NCBI GenBank assembly: GCA_902546975.1
Contig: CACCLU010000001.1
Location: 186,001-250,000 of the forward strand
Reading direction: 5' to 3'
Source of the DNA: an uncultured Alphaproteobacteria bacterium
Lineage (GTDB): Bacteria; Pseudomonadota; Alphaproteobacteria; HIMB59
DNA length: 64,000 nucleotides
Shown here: positions 16,664-25,271 of the stretch, piece by piece
How the letters are laid out: every line of letters starts with the position of its first letter
Position numbering within the stretch: position 1 is the stretch's first letter
Translations under genes and position numbers: made by a program
The notes under the pieces: generated by a model
Told to the model about the DNA's origin: nothing
Seen by the model: the letters and a program-made list of their open reading frames with translations, nothing else
Databases searched by the model: none

Positions 16664-17396
16664 AAGATATCTCCTTTAAAATCAAGCCTTTTGAAGGGAC
16701 CGTTGGTCCTGCTAAGCTTCTATCCTTAGCTTCAATTAATTCACTTATCCAATTAGTATTTTTATTTTTTAATCCAACTTCTAATAAAGATCCAACCATT
16801 ATTCTAATCTGTTGATAAAGGAAGGACTGCGCCTTGAATACAAAAATAATTTTATTACCTTTAATATCAATTGATGCCTCATCAATAGTTCTAAGCGGTT
16901 TGTTGGCTTGACAACCATGTGCTCTAAACGAAGAAAAATCATGTTTACCAATAAACAGTTTAATTGCATCTTGCATTGCCTCTAAATCTAAAGGTTGACG
17001 GATGTGTATACTAAAATCATCCTCAATAACTGACGGGGCTAGACTATTAAAAACTTGATAATTATAAATTTTATTTTTAGCAGTAAAACGAGCATTAAAT
17101 TCATTATCAACACTTTCAACTTTAGTAATTCTTATCTTTTCAGTCCCGAGGTGAAAATTAATTCCACTTAGAATTTGATAGTCATCGAATTTTTTTTCTA
17201 AATCAAAATTGGCACATTGTCCAATAGCGTGAACACCAGCATCTGTTCTTCCAGCACCTTGAATAGTTTTTTTTTCACCAGAGAATTTAAATATTGCTTT
17301 TTCTATTTCACCTTGCACAGTTTTTTCATTTTTTTGATATTGCCAACCACAATAAGGTAAACCATGATATTCAATTGTAAGTTTTATATTAGTCAT
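16659..17396 (-). CDS. truA: tRNA pseudouridine(38-40) synthase
   Basis: A 245-aa enzyme making pseudouridine in the anticodon arm. The catalytic Asp is in GAGRTDAGVHAIGQ (near residue 50). The start has the family pattern IEYHGLPYCGWQYQ and the second half HDFSSFRAHGC. The end reads GLILKEISY, similar to other TruA proteins. It overlaps fmt by 8 nt, and its stop overlaps the proposed glycosyltransferase start. Confidence 0.95.
   Translation of the reverse strand: MTNIKLTIEYHGLPYCGWQYQKNEKTVQGEIEKAIFKFSGEKKTIQGAGRTDAGVHAIGQCANFDLEKKFDDYQILSGINFHLGTEKIRITKVESVDNEFNARFTAKNKIYNYQVFNSLAPSVIEDDFSIHIRQPLDLEAMQDAIKLFIGKHDFSSFRAHGCQANKPLRTIDEASIDIKGNKIIFVFKAQSFLYQQIRIMVGSLLEVGLKNKNTNWISELIEAKDRSLAGPTVPSKGLILKEISY
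16664..16677 (-). promoter_or_regulatory. Shine-Dalgarno that points to an ATT start
   Basis: On the minus strand AAAGGAG (16677-16671) lies within the end of truA, 7 nt before the ATT at 16663-16661. An in-frame TAA at 16678-16676 limits the glycosyltransferase frame on the upstream side, so the start must be inside this interval or at the ATG 60 nt further on. Confidence 0.6.
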
Positions 17397-18318
17397 TATC
17401 GATTATTGCATTTAATTGAAATTGATTATTCCCTAAAACAAATTCTTTAATTTTTAATGGCTTCTTTCCTTCAGCTTGAATTTCTAAAATATCTAGACTG
17501 TTATTTTTACATGCTATAGTTAGAGGTAAATTTATAATCTTTCCCTTTTCATCTTGTAAGTTAGATATTTTAGCTTTTAAAATTTTAAATCTCTGACCCT
17601 TATATTTAAACCACATTGCTGGTGATGGGTAAAAAGCTCTTATTTTTTTTTCAATTATACTTGCAGATAGTCCCCAATCTACTTGTGTTTCAAATTTGTT
17701 TATTTTTTTCGCATATGTAGATTGAGAATGATCTTGTTCTTTTAATTGGATTTGACCCAAAAAATATTTTTTTAATGTGTTATATAACAATGAGCAAGAA
17801 TCATGACTTATTTGATCAATTAATTGTTTACCATCAGTTAGTTCATTAATTTCTATTTTCTGCTGGACTAAAATTTGACCTTCATCAATTTTATCGTTCA
17901 TTTTTATAATGGTAATACCTGTCTCTTTATCATTATTTTCAATGGCTCTTTGAACAGGTGCTGCTCCTCTCCATCTTGGTAGAAGCGAGGCATGTATATT
18001 TATAAACCCATTTAAAGGAGTGTTTAACCAATTCATTGGGACTATTTTCCCATAAGCAAAAAGGATGGCGACATCAGGCTTTAATGATTGAAACTCTTTC
18101 AAAGATGTATCATCAAGTATTTTGGGAGTAAAAACAGGTAGAAGTTGACTTTCTGCCCATTGTTGAACAGGTGTGTTATATTTTTTTTGTCCTCTAAATT
18201 TTTTTTTTGGCTCTTGTGTATAAATTCCCACTATATCATATCCTCCAAGATAGAGGGTCTTTAGAGGAGGAAGAGAAAATTCTGGTGAGCCAAAATAAAC
18301 TACACGTTGTTTTTTCAT
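17389..18318 (-). CDS. fmt: Methionyl-tRNA formyltransferase
   Basis: A 309-aa enzyme that formylates initiator Met-tRNA with 10-formyltetrahydrofolate. The catalytic region has NIHASLLPRWRGAAPVQRAI (residues about 107-126), with the conserved Asn, His and later Asp (INDKIDEGQ, near 145). A C-terminal OB-like domain starts near residue 210. It follows def with no gap, the usual pair for N-terminal Met processing. Confidence 0.96.
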   Translation of the reverse strand: MKKQRVVYFGSPEFSLPPLKTLYLGGYDIVGIYTQEPKKKFRGQKKYNTPVQQWAESQLLPVFTPKILDDTSLKEFQSLKPDVAILFAYGKIVPMNWLNTPLNGFINIHASLLPRWRGAAPVQRAIENNDKETGITIIKMNDKIDEGQILVQQKIEINELTDGKQLIDQISHDSCSLLYNTLKKYFLGQIQLKEQDHSQSTYAKKINKFETQVDWGLSASIIEKKIRAFYPSPAMWFKYKGQRFKILKAKISNLQDEKGKIINLPLTIACKNNSLDILEIQAEGKKPLKIKEFVLGNNQFQLNAIIDND

Positions 18319-18831
18319 TTATATTATTTCTTTTTCTTTTTTATACTTTCTCATCTTTCTAATAATCACGTCTCTTTTTAAACGACTTAAATGGTCAACA
18401 AATAAAATACCGTTTAAGTGATCCAATTCATGTTGTATAATCCTCGACTCAAAGCCTGTAAATGCAGAGATTTTTTTTGAGTTGTCTTCATCAAGATACT
18501 CTATCTTAATTTTTTCAGGACGGTCTATTTCTGCAAAATGCTCTGGGAAGGATAAGCAACCCTCTTCATATGGCACTTTCTTTTCATGTAATGATATAAT
18601 TTTAGGATTTATCATTGTGATAGGTTTTTTTTCTTCATCTCTAGAGCCTGCATCAAGAATAAATATGCGAATATTTAAACCTATCTGAGGAGCAGCTAAA
18701 CCAACTCCATTTGCAGAATACATAATCTCATACATTTGTTTTATAAGTTCTCTATGATGATCATCCACCTGAGGTATAGATACACTTTCTTTTTTTAATA
18801 TGGGATCAGGTGCATAAATAAGCTTCAACAT
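18319..18831 (-). CDS. def: Peptide deformylase
   Basis: A 170-aa Fe/Zn hydrolase that removes the formyl group from nascent proteins. All three motifs are present: GVGLAAPQIG (residues 43-52), EGCLSFP (near 93) and QHELDHLNG (near 136), giving the Cys and two His metal ligands with the catalytic Glu. It heads the def-fmt-truA series. Confidence 0.96.
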   Translation of the reverse strand: MLKLIYAPDPILKKESVSIPQVDDHHRELIKQMYEIMYSANGVGLAAPQIGLNIRIFILDAGSRDEEKKPITMINPKIISLHEKKVPYEEGCLSFPEHFAEIDRPEKIKIEYLDEDNSKKISAFTGFESRIIQHELDHLNGILFVDHLSRLKRDVIIRKMRKYKKEKEII

Positions 18832-18902
18832 GGAATTTAATATAGTTTATACAGTTATCAGAGACAATAAATCAAACTTTTAGAGTATTACTTCTAGATA
18901 AA

Positions 18903-19499
18903 TCAGCTTAAGTTTTTGCGCGACTCTAAAGCTGCTCCTAAGGTATTATCGTCTAGATAATGAATTTCACTTCCTACAGGAACACCATATGCGAGTTGCG
19001 TAATTTTAATATTTTGATTTTCTAGTTTATCCTTTATTACTAAGGCTGTAGTTTGTCCCTCAATTGTTGCGCTCAATGCTAAAATAACTTCTTGTACTTG
19101 ATTATTTATAATTCTTTCTTTGAGTTTATTTAAATTTAAATCCTGTTCTGTAAAATTTTTTGAGGCTGATAAAAGACCGCCAATTACATGATAAAGACCT
19201 TTATGATATCCAGATCTTTCAAATGCCCAAACATCAGCCATATCTTCAACGATGCATATTGTAGTTTTTGATCTATTTTCTGAAGAACAAATTTTACATG
19301 GAACAATAACATCTAATATTCCACAATTAGTGCATTTTTTTACCACAGAAGCCGTTTCCTTTATACTTTCTCCTAAAGGTAACATTAATTCTTGTTTATT
19401 TTTTATCAAATATAAAGCTATTCTTTGTGCTGAACGTTGGCCAATTCCAGGTAGCCTAGAAATTAAATTAATAAATTTTTGAAGTTCGTCTTGAGACAA
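18903..19499 (-). CDS. recR: Recombination mediator RecR
   Basis: A 198-aa protein of the RecFOR pathway that helps load RecA on gapped DNA. It shows the helix-hairpin-helix (LPGIGQRSAQRIALYLI, near residue 14), a four-Cys zinc finger (C-x2-C and C-x2-C in CTNCG and CKICS, residues 56-71) and a Toprim domain with VEDMADVWAFE. It lies 1 nt after ybaB, in the standard dnaX-ybaB-recR order. About 70 nt separate it from def with nothing obvious. Confidence 0.95.
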   Translation of the reverse strand: MSQDELQKFINLISRLPGIGQRSAQRIALYLIKNKQELMLPLGESIKETASVVKKCTNCGILDVIVPCKICSSENRSKTTICIVEDMADVWAFERSGYHKGLYHVIGGLLSASKNFTEQDLNLNKLKERIINNQVQEVILALSATIEGQTTALVIKDKLENQNIKITQLAYGVPVGSEIHYLDDNTLGAALESRKNLS

Positions 19500-19500
19500 T

Positions 19501-19827
19501 TTAAAAAGGCATCTTCATTCCTGGAGGCAATGGTAACCCACCAGTTATTTTTTTCATTTCTTCAGCTGACATTTCCTCGACTTTTTCTTTAGCTTGATTG
19601 AGTGCTGCTTTGATTAAATCCTCCAATACCTCTTTTTCATCAGAGGACAATAGTGATGGATCTATATCAATTGATTGAACAATTTGTTTACCATTCATTA
19701 TAACTTTAACCATTCCACCTCCGGACTCAGCCTCAACGGTTTTATTCTCAAGCTCCTTTTGCATTTCTTGCATTTTGGCCTGCATTTCTTGGACTTTTTT
19801 CATCATACCGCCCATATTACCCATCAT
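19501..19827 (-). CDS. YbaB/EbfC nucleoid-associated protein
   Basis: A small, Met- and Glu-rich DNA-binding protein of about 108 aa. It has the family's long N-terminal helix (KVQEMQAKMQEMQKEL) and the strand segment GGMVKVIMNGKQ. Several in-frame starts exist; ATG 19827 lies 6 nt after AGAGGTG inside the end of dnaX, and an earlier GTG is at 19836. The end GGLPLPPGMKMPF is characteristic. It overlaps dnaX and is coupled to it. Confidence 0.92.
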   Translation of the reverse strand: MMGNMGGMMKKVQEMQAKMQEMQKELENKTVEAESGGGMVKVIMNGKQIVQSIDIDPSLLSSDEKEVLEDLIKAALNQAKEKVEEMSAEEMKKITGGLPLPPGMKMPF

Positions 19828-21421
19828 TTCCATCACCTCTTTCTAATTCTTCAATATCTATAATCTTTGCATTAGGGAATTTAGCAAGAACTTTTTTAAA
19901 TTCATCAGTCTTCATCTCCTGGTCAATTAATTCTTTTTTATAGAGAGACTTAATTGTCTCTAAAGTTGTTATTTCTGTTTTAAGTTTCATTTCGATTTTG
20001 TAATCATTTTCCAAATTTTTGTATAATTCTTCACTTCCGTTGAAATTTTTATCAGACACATTTAATCGTAATATTTTATTTTTCTCTGAAAAATCAATAA
20101 TTTCAACATTTTCAATAATAATTCCTGCCATGAGAGGTGAGAAATTTTTTCCATAAAATTGAAAAAATTTCTGATGAATATCAATTTTTTCTTTTAAAGA
20201 AATTGGTGATACTTGTTCAACTTTGTTTTGAATTACTTGATCAATATTAGGAGAGGATTGAATTGTATTCTGATTTATTTCAGACTTTTTTTTTTCTACT
20301 AGGTCTGTTAACTGATTATCATTTAACAAAAAAGCACACCTAAGCATTACCATTTCTAGGGTTGAATGAGGTTGAGGTGAGATTTTAATTTCATCATAGC
20401 CCTTCATTAAACTTTGCCAAAAAATATTTAATTTGCCACTATCGAATTGGATGACATAGGATGCAAAATTTTTATCTTCTTCAGTTAAAAATTCATCCTT
20501 AATAAGTTCTTGGTTTATTTTTAATTTGCATGACCAATTTATTATATTCATCATATCTTCAATAATTTTTGAGGTCTCTGAACCTCTTTGATACATATCG
20601 TCAAGCATAGAAATTAGCTTTGATAAATTATTATCTAATATATATTTTGATAACTCATACAAATCACCTTGCCTTGCAAAACCTAGCATATTAACAATTT
20701 CTTCAACTTGAATTTCTTTTTGTGATTTAAATACATTGGCTTGATCTAATATACTTAAGGAGTCCCTTACTGAACCATCACTAGCTTTAACTATTAAATT
20801 TAATGCCTCATTAGAAATTGTTATATCCTCTTTTTTAGCAATTCTTTTAAGAAAATCAGATAGAGTCTTCTTCTCAACTCGTCTTAATTCGAACCTTTGA
20901 CATCTTGAGAGAATGGTAATAGGCACTTTAGAAATCTCAGTTGTTGCAAATATAAATTTCGAGTGAGGAGGAGGTTCTTCCAAAGTTTTAAGAAGGGCAT
21001 TAAATGCACTTTTCGATAGCATATGCACCTCATCGACTATATAGACTTTATATTTTCCTAGAACAGGATTATATTTTACGTTTTCTATAATCTCTCTTGC
21101 ATTTTCAACACTTGTATTAGATGCAGCATCAATTTCTATAACATCTGGGTGTCTATCTTCAGTGATGGCTTTTGCTTGTTCACAACTGATTAAATCAGGA
21201 TTATTATTTTTATCAAAAACTGTACAGTTCAACATTTTTGCAACAATTCTTGCTGTTGTTGTTTTGCCTACTCCACGTATACCTGTGAAAATATATGCAT
21301 TAGGGATTTTATTTTGCTCTATTGATTTTTGAATAGTTTCAACTAAATACTCTTGACCAATTAGATCTTGGAAATTTAAAGGTCTATATTTTAATGCAAG
21401 AATATTCGATTGATGTTTCAT
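19817..21421 (-). CDS. dnaX: DNA polymerase III subunits gamma/tau
   Basis: A 534-aa clamp-loader ATPase. Walker A GIRGVGKTTTAR (near residue 47), Walker B VDEVHMLS (near 128), sensor 1 FATTE, SRC arginine finger in LSRCQRFELRR (near 170). The zinc module is reduced: only two of the usual four Cys are in the segment between Walker A and EDRHPDV, as in a number of alphaproteobacteria. Domain III runs to about 370 and is followed at codon 376 by an A10 run holding the heptamer A AAA AAG in frame; the -1 frame gives GTC and then TGA, so a 380-aa gamma form is predicted beside the full tau. The tau-specific tail is short, about 155 aa. Confidence 0.95.
   Translation of the reverse strand: MKHQSNILALKYRPLNFQDLIGQEYLVETIQKSIEQNKIPNAYIFTGIRGVGKTTTARIVAKMLNCTVFDKNNNPDLISCEQAKAITEDRHPDVIEIDAASNTSVENAREIIENVKYNPVLGKYKVYIVDEVHMLSKSAFNALLKTLEEPPPHSKFIFATTEISKVPITILSRCQRFELRRVEKKTLSDFLKRIAKKEDITISNEALNLIVKASDGSVRDSLSILDQANVFKSQKEIQVEEIVNMLGFARQGDLYELSKYILDNNLSKLISMLDDMYQRGSETSKIIEDMMNIINWSCKLKINQELIKDEFLTEEDKNFASYVIQFDSGKLNIFWQSLMKGYDEIKISPQPHSTLEMVMLRCAFLLNDNQLTDLVEKKKSEINQNTIQSSPNIDQVIQNKVEQVSPISLKEKIDIHQKFFQFYGKNFSPLMAGIIIENVEIIDFSEKNKILRLNVSDKNFNGSEELYKNLENDYKIEMKLKTEITTLETIKSLYKKELIDQEMKTDEFKKVLAKFPNAKIIDIEELERGDGNDG
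20286..20296 (-). promoter_or_regulatory. dnaX slippery site (A10 run with A AAA AAG)
   Basis: On the coding strand GAA AAA AAA AAG (codons 376-379) contains A AAA AAG in the same phase as the Escherichia coli dnaX frameshift heptamer. After a -1 slip the next codons are GTC and TGA, so a product of 380 aa is closed at once. After a +1 slip (AGT CTG AAA TAA) the frame also closes quickly. The ten-base run would permit transcript slippage too, as known for Thermus dnaX. Confidence 0.6.
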
Positions 21422-21433
21422 AACGGACTCAAA

Positions 21434-21522
21434 GGAGAATTACACGACCCAACCCCTTATGTTACGGCTGCTTTCTTTCGAACCTGACCGGATTGGCATA
21501 AAAAGTTGCCCATGTAATTCTC
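21434..21522 (-). ncRNA. ffs: Signal recognition particle RNA (4.5S, small type)
   Basis: The minus strand folds into one long hairpin: GAGAATTACA (21522-21513) pairs with TGTAATTCTC (21444-21435). The apical part GGTCAGGTTCGAAAGAAAGC (complement of about 21471-21490) is the SRP domain IV, with the symmetric and asymmetric loops that bind Ffh. The tetraloop is GAAA, of GNRA type, where many bacteria have GGAA. Position just upstream of dnaX on the same strand is the usual one in alphaproteobacteria. It contains no open frame. Confidence 0.92.
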
Positions 21523-21559
21523 AAATTATCTTATAACAGTATTAAATAGAAATATGAAG

Positions 21560-22399
21560 TTATTGTCTTACTCTATATGGAGATTTTTCAAAAACTCCTA
21601 ATTTTCTAACCTTTGAACAATAATGATACATATCGTCAAGGGCAAATTTAGTGTTTTGTTGTTCAGGATGTCCTTCAATTTCACAATAAAATTGTGTAAT
21701 TACGAAATCTGCTCCATAATTGTAACTTTCGAGTTTGATCATATTAACATTATTAGTCGCAAATCCCCCCATTACTTTAAATAAAGATCCTGGTGTATTT
21801 TTAACTGAAAATAAAAAGGATGATATGTATGTTTTAGTTTCATCAAATTCTAAATTTTCGTTTTTAGACATTATATAAAACCTTGTGATGTTGTTCACAG
21901 AGTTTGCGAAATTATCATCAATAACTTTTAATCCATAGATTTTTCCCGCCAAACTAGAAGCAATAGCAGCTGTATCTGTTATTTTCTCATCTTGGATTTT
22001 TTTTGCTGAACCTGCTGTATCAGCTCCGATCAAAATTTCTAAATCTAATTTTTGAATTTTATCGCTACATTGTGCTAAGGCCTGTTCATGACTGATAATA
22101 TTATTGATATTTTCAATTTTACTGTCTGGATGAATTAAAAGCTTGTGTTCAACTTTTTGAAAGTGTTCAAAGTTAATATGCAAATTAGATTTTGGTATCA
22201 ATCGATGAATATCAGCTACTCTGCCTGCAGCAGAGTTCTCAATGGGTATCATTGCATAATCAACATTTCCAGTTTCAGCCTCGTTTAAAGCAATCTCGAA
22301 TGTTTTACAGGGTAACGGTTCTGCTCCAGGAAAGAACTCTTTTACTGCAAGATGACTGTATGCTCCTTCGACTCCCTGAAAAGATATTTTTTTATTCAT
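21560..22399 (-). CDS. pheA: Prephenate dehydratase
   Basis: A 279-aa monofunctional enzyme converting prephenate to phenylpyruvate. The catalytic part begins FQGVEGAYSHLAVKEFF, contains PIENSAAGRV (near 56) and the NITRFYIMSK segment (near 169) with the catalytic TRF. A C-terminal ACT domain (from about 190, NTPGSLFKVMGGFATNNVNM) senses phenylalanine. No chorismate mutase domain. The start overlaps the kdsB stop by 4 nt. Confidence 0.94.
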   Translation of the reverse strand: MNKKISFQGVEGAYSHLAVKEFFPGAEPLPCKTFEIALNEAETGNVDYAMIPIENSAAGRVADIHRLIPKSNLHINFEHFQKVEHKLLIHPDSKIENINNIISHEQALAQCSDKIQKLDLEILIGADTAGSAKKIQDEKITDTAAIASSLAGKIYGLKVIDDNFANSVNNITRFYIMSKNENLEFDETKTYISSFLFSVKNTPGSLFKVMGGFATNNVNMIKLESYNYGADFVITQFYCEIEGHPEQQNTKFALDDMYHYCSKVRKLGVFEKSPYRVRQ

Positions 22400-23112
22400 T
22401 TTTCATAAATTAATCGATTTACTCTATCTAAATCTTCTTGTGTATCAACTCCCAAAATCTCTTCTTTAATTACTGAAATTCCAATTTTATCTGTTTCAAT
22501 AACTCGAAGTTGTTCGAGTTTCTCACTAAGCTCTCTTTGAGTAGGTGATAAAGAGATAAAATTTGACAAAAAATCCTGATGATAGCCATAAATACCGATG
22601 TGATGAAAAATATTTTTATTAACGTTTTGTTTATCTTGTAATGTTCTAGAAAAATCTAAAGCACAATTATTTTCATCAATTAAGACTTTTACTTTAGAAC
22701 TATCATTAGCTTCATTTAAGTTTACAAATGGACAAGCTAAAGTGCTCATTTGAAACTTTAGAAGTCTCTCTTTTAATACATTAATGTGGTTATCTTTAAT
22801 AAATGGCATGTCACCTTGAACATTAATTACATATTTAAAATTTATTGTATCCTCAAGTTTTTTTAATGCCTCTCCAATACGGTCACTTCCTGATGGATGA
22901 TTAGGATCTGTCATAACGTACTTGAGATCCATCTTTTCACAGTAATCTTTTACCTCTTGATCACAAATAGCTAAAATTACATTTTCTGTAAAATCTATTA
23001 CACGATTATAAACGTGATGCAGCATTGGTAACTCACCAATTTTTGCAAATGGCTTATTTGGGAATCTAGATGCCTTTAATCTTATTGGTATTATAACTAG
23101 CGTATCATTCAT
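22396..23112 (-). CDS. kdsB: 3-deoxy-manno-octulosonate cytidylyltransferase
   Basis: A 238-aa nucleotidyltransferase that activates KDO with CTP for lipopolysaccharide. The start is IIPIRLKASRFPNKPFAKI (close to the family PARxxSxRLPxKPL), followed by TDPNHPSGSDRIGEAL and NVQGDMPFI, and GIYGYHQDFL near 173. Its presence argues for an LPS-containing outer membrane. It is divergent from the cytochrome c gene, with 60 nt between starts; this kdsB-cytochrome-pheA group is typical of alphaproteobacteria. Confidence 0.95.
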   Translation of the reverse strand: MNDTLVIIPIRLKASRFPNKPFAKIGELPMLHHVYNRVIDFTENVILAICDQEVKDYCEKMDLKYVMTDPNHPSGSDRIGEALKKLEDTINFKYVINVQGDMPFIKDNHINVLKERLLKFQMSTLACPFVNLNEANDSSKVKVLIDENNCALDFSRTLQDKQNVNKNIFHHIGIYGYHQDFLSNFISLSPTQRELSEKLEQLRVIETDKIGISVIKEEILGVDTQEDLDRVNRLIYEK

Positions 23113-23172
23113 TAATGCGACAAAAATCCGTTTTAAGTGGTATATTTTTAAACATAGACTTCTCTTTCTAAT

Positions 23173-23691
23173 ATGGAAACTAATAAAATTCTAGGTGCAA
23201 TAATACTTGCCTTACTTCTTGCTGCTGTATTCTCAAAGGTTGCTGATATGGCGATACACCCCGAGTTTCCAGATGAACTTGCATACAAAATTGAAGTGCC
23301 TGAAGGTGGTGTTACAACCTCTATAAGTGAAGATGTGGATATTTTTGCTGTTTTACCAGACATTACACCTATGCTGGCATCAGCTAGTGTGGAAAATGGT
23401 GAAAAGATTTTTAAAAAATGTGCATCTTGCCATACTCATGTTAAAGGCGGTGAAAATAAAACTGGCCCTGCGATGTGGGGTATAGTCAATAGAGAAAAAG
23501 GATCAGCAGAGGGCTTCGCATATTCTGGAGCACTTGCAGCATTTGGTGGTGATTGGAATGTGGAAGAACTTAACAAATTTCTATTAAAGCCAAAAAAATA
23601 TATTGCTGGCACAAAAATGAATTACAACGGTATTAAAAAAGACCAAGATAGGGCTGATTTAATAAAGTGGTTAAGCTCTCTTAGCAATTAG
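23173..23691 (+). CDS. Membrane-anchored cytochrome c, CycM type
   Basis: A 172-aa protein with an uncleaved N-terminal helix (residues 6-25) and a class I cytochrome c domain. The haem site is KCASCHTHVKGG (near residue 82), the mid motif KTGPAMWGIVNR, and the axial Met is in GTKMNYNG (near 150). CycM-type cytochromes carry electrons from the bc1 complex to the terminal oxidase. The divergent kdsB neighbour supports the assignment. Confidence 0.92.
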   Translation: METNKILGAIILALLLAAVFSKVADMAIHPEFPDELAYKIEVPEGGVTTSISEDVDIFAVLPDITPMLASASVENGEKIFKKCASCHTHVKGGENKTGPAMWGIVNREKGSAEGFAYSGALAAFGGDWNVEELNKFLLKPKKYIAGTKMNYNGIKKDQDRADLIKWLSSLSN

Positions 23692-23729
23692 AGTTTAATT
23701 AATTATTTTTTAGAATAACATAATCATTT

Positions 23730-25265
23730 ATGAGTTCGGTTTCAGTAGATTCGAATAAACTAAAATCCTTAATTGGTGCTTACTATGACAGAAGAATGTT
23801 ACGTATTCTTTTGTTAGGTATCATAAGTGGATTTCCCTGGGTTCTTATTGCTAGCGCTTTGTCTTTGTGGCTAAAAGAAGAAGGGCTTAGCAGAAGTACA
23901 ATAGGATGGGCAGGATTAATATTTGGTGTTTATGCCATAAATTTTTTATGGGCACCTGTCATTGATAGAATTCGCATACCTTTTTTAACAAATAAGATAG
24001 GACACAGAAAATCAATCATTATACTTATGCAATCAATAATTCTTGTATGCTTGTTAATTTGGAGTGTATTGGATCCTAGCCAAAATTTAGCACTTATAAT
24101 TGGAGTTGGTCTTGCAATAGCTATATCATCTGCCACACAAGATATAACTATTGATGCTCTCAGAATTGAACAAATAAAAAAAGAAGAGACAGCAAGTATG
24201 GCTGCAGGTGCAGCCATGGCAGTTGTAGGATGGTGGACTGGTTATAAGTTAGGTGGTTATATTTGTCTTGAGATTGCTGAGAAATTAGAAATTTCAGGCA
24301 TAGAAAATTATTGGCAAGTAACATTTATATTTTTAATGGCCATTATAGTTTTAAGTAATATTGGATTGAATTTAATACCTGAAAGTAACAAAGAAAGATT
24401 CCAAAAAATTATAGAAACAGATAATACTAATGCTAGTTATGAAAGTATGATTAATGCTAGTGTTTTATTTTTTGCAGTTGGTGGTTTCTGTTGGTGGCTT
24501 GGTCAAGTCTCAGATAGAACATGGTTTACGAATGGTGGCCTAATTTTTATTTTAATATCAATCCTTTTTTTTATCGCCTCATACGATGTGAAACAGTTTG
24601 GAAAAGATTTTTTTGTTTCGAAAATATTCATTTATTTAAATAACACAGTTGCCAATCCATTGAGTAGTTTTTTCAACAACAATGGGGTAAAAATAAGCTT
24701 ATCAATATTAGCCTTTGTATTTTTGTTTAAGATAGGGGAAGCCTTTTTGGGAAGGATGAGTTTAGTTTTTTATAAAGAAATTGGTTTTTCTAAGGGGGAT
24801 ATAGCTATCTATTCAAAAGCACTTGGTTGGATTACTACCATTGTTTTTACTCTTATTGGCGGAGCAATTGCAATGCGATCTGGGATAATAAAAACTCTTA
24901 TAATTGCAGGAATTGCAATGTCTGCAACAAATATACTATTTTCTCTTCTGGCGTGGGTAGGTCCATCGAAAGTTCTTTTTGCGTTTGCAGTTATTATTGA
25001 TGATCTTGCAGCTGCTTTTGCAACTGTTGCATTTGTAACATTTATATCTCTTCTAGTTGATCGTAGTTTTACTGCTACGCAATATGCCTTGTTAGCCTCA
25101 GTTGGAACTGCAGGAAGGACATTATTAGCCTCGTCTTCTGGCGCAATGGTTGATGGGCTGGGAGGTGATTGGGGTTTATTCTTTATGATTACTGCTGTGA
25201 TGGTAATACCATCGTTAATTTGTTTATTATTAATTAAAAATAAAATTAACTTAAATAAACAATAA
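23730..25265 (+). CDS. MFS permease, AmpG (muropeptide) type
   Basis: A 511-aa major facilitator protein with about 12-14 hydrophobic segments. The first part GIISGFPWVLIASALSLWL followed by LIFGVYAINFLWAPVIDR matches the AmpG group, as does the SSATQDITIDALRIE stretch near residue 133. AmpG imports anhydro-muropeptides for wall recycling. The match is by pattern; a different substrate is possible. It follows the cytochrome gene by 38 nt. Confidence 0.8.
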   Translation: MSSVSVDSNKLKSLIGAYYDRRMLRILLLGIISGFPWVLIASALSLWLKEEGLSRSTIGWAGLIFGVYAINFLWAPVIDRIRIPFLTNKIGHRKSIIILMQSIILVCLLIWSVLDPSQNLALIIGVGLAIAISSATQDITIDALRIEQIKKEETASMAAGAAMAVVGWWTGYKLGGYICLEIAEKLEISGIENYWQVTFIFLMAIIVLSNIGLNLIPESNKERFQKIIETDNTNASYESMINASVLFFAVGGFCWWLGQVSDRTWFTNGGLIFILISILFFIASYDVKQFGKDFFVSKIFIYLNNTVANPLSSFFNNNGVKISLSILAFVFLFKIGEAFLGRMSLVFYKEIGFSKGDIAIYSKALGWITTIVFTLIGGAIAMRSGIIKTLIIAGIAMSATNILFSLLAWVGPSKVLFAFAVIIDDLAAAFATVAFVTFISLLVDRSFTATQYALLASVGTAGRTLLASSSGAMVDGLGGDWGLFFMITAVMVIPSLICLLLIKNKINLNKQ

Positions 25266-25271
25266 ATATTT

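Noticed and set aside
19817-21421. Partial loss of the DnaX zinc module as a novelty
   Set aside because: Reduced Cys sets in this module occur in other alphaproteobacterial DnaX proteins, so it is noted in the gene entry only.
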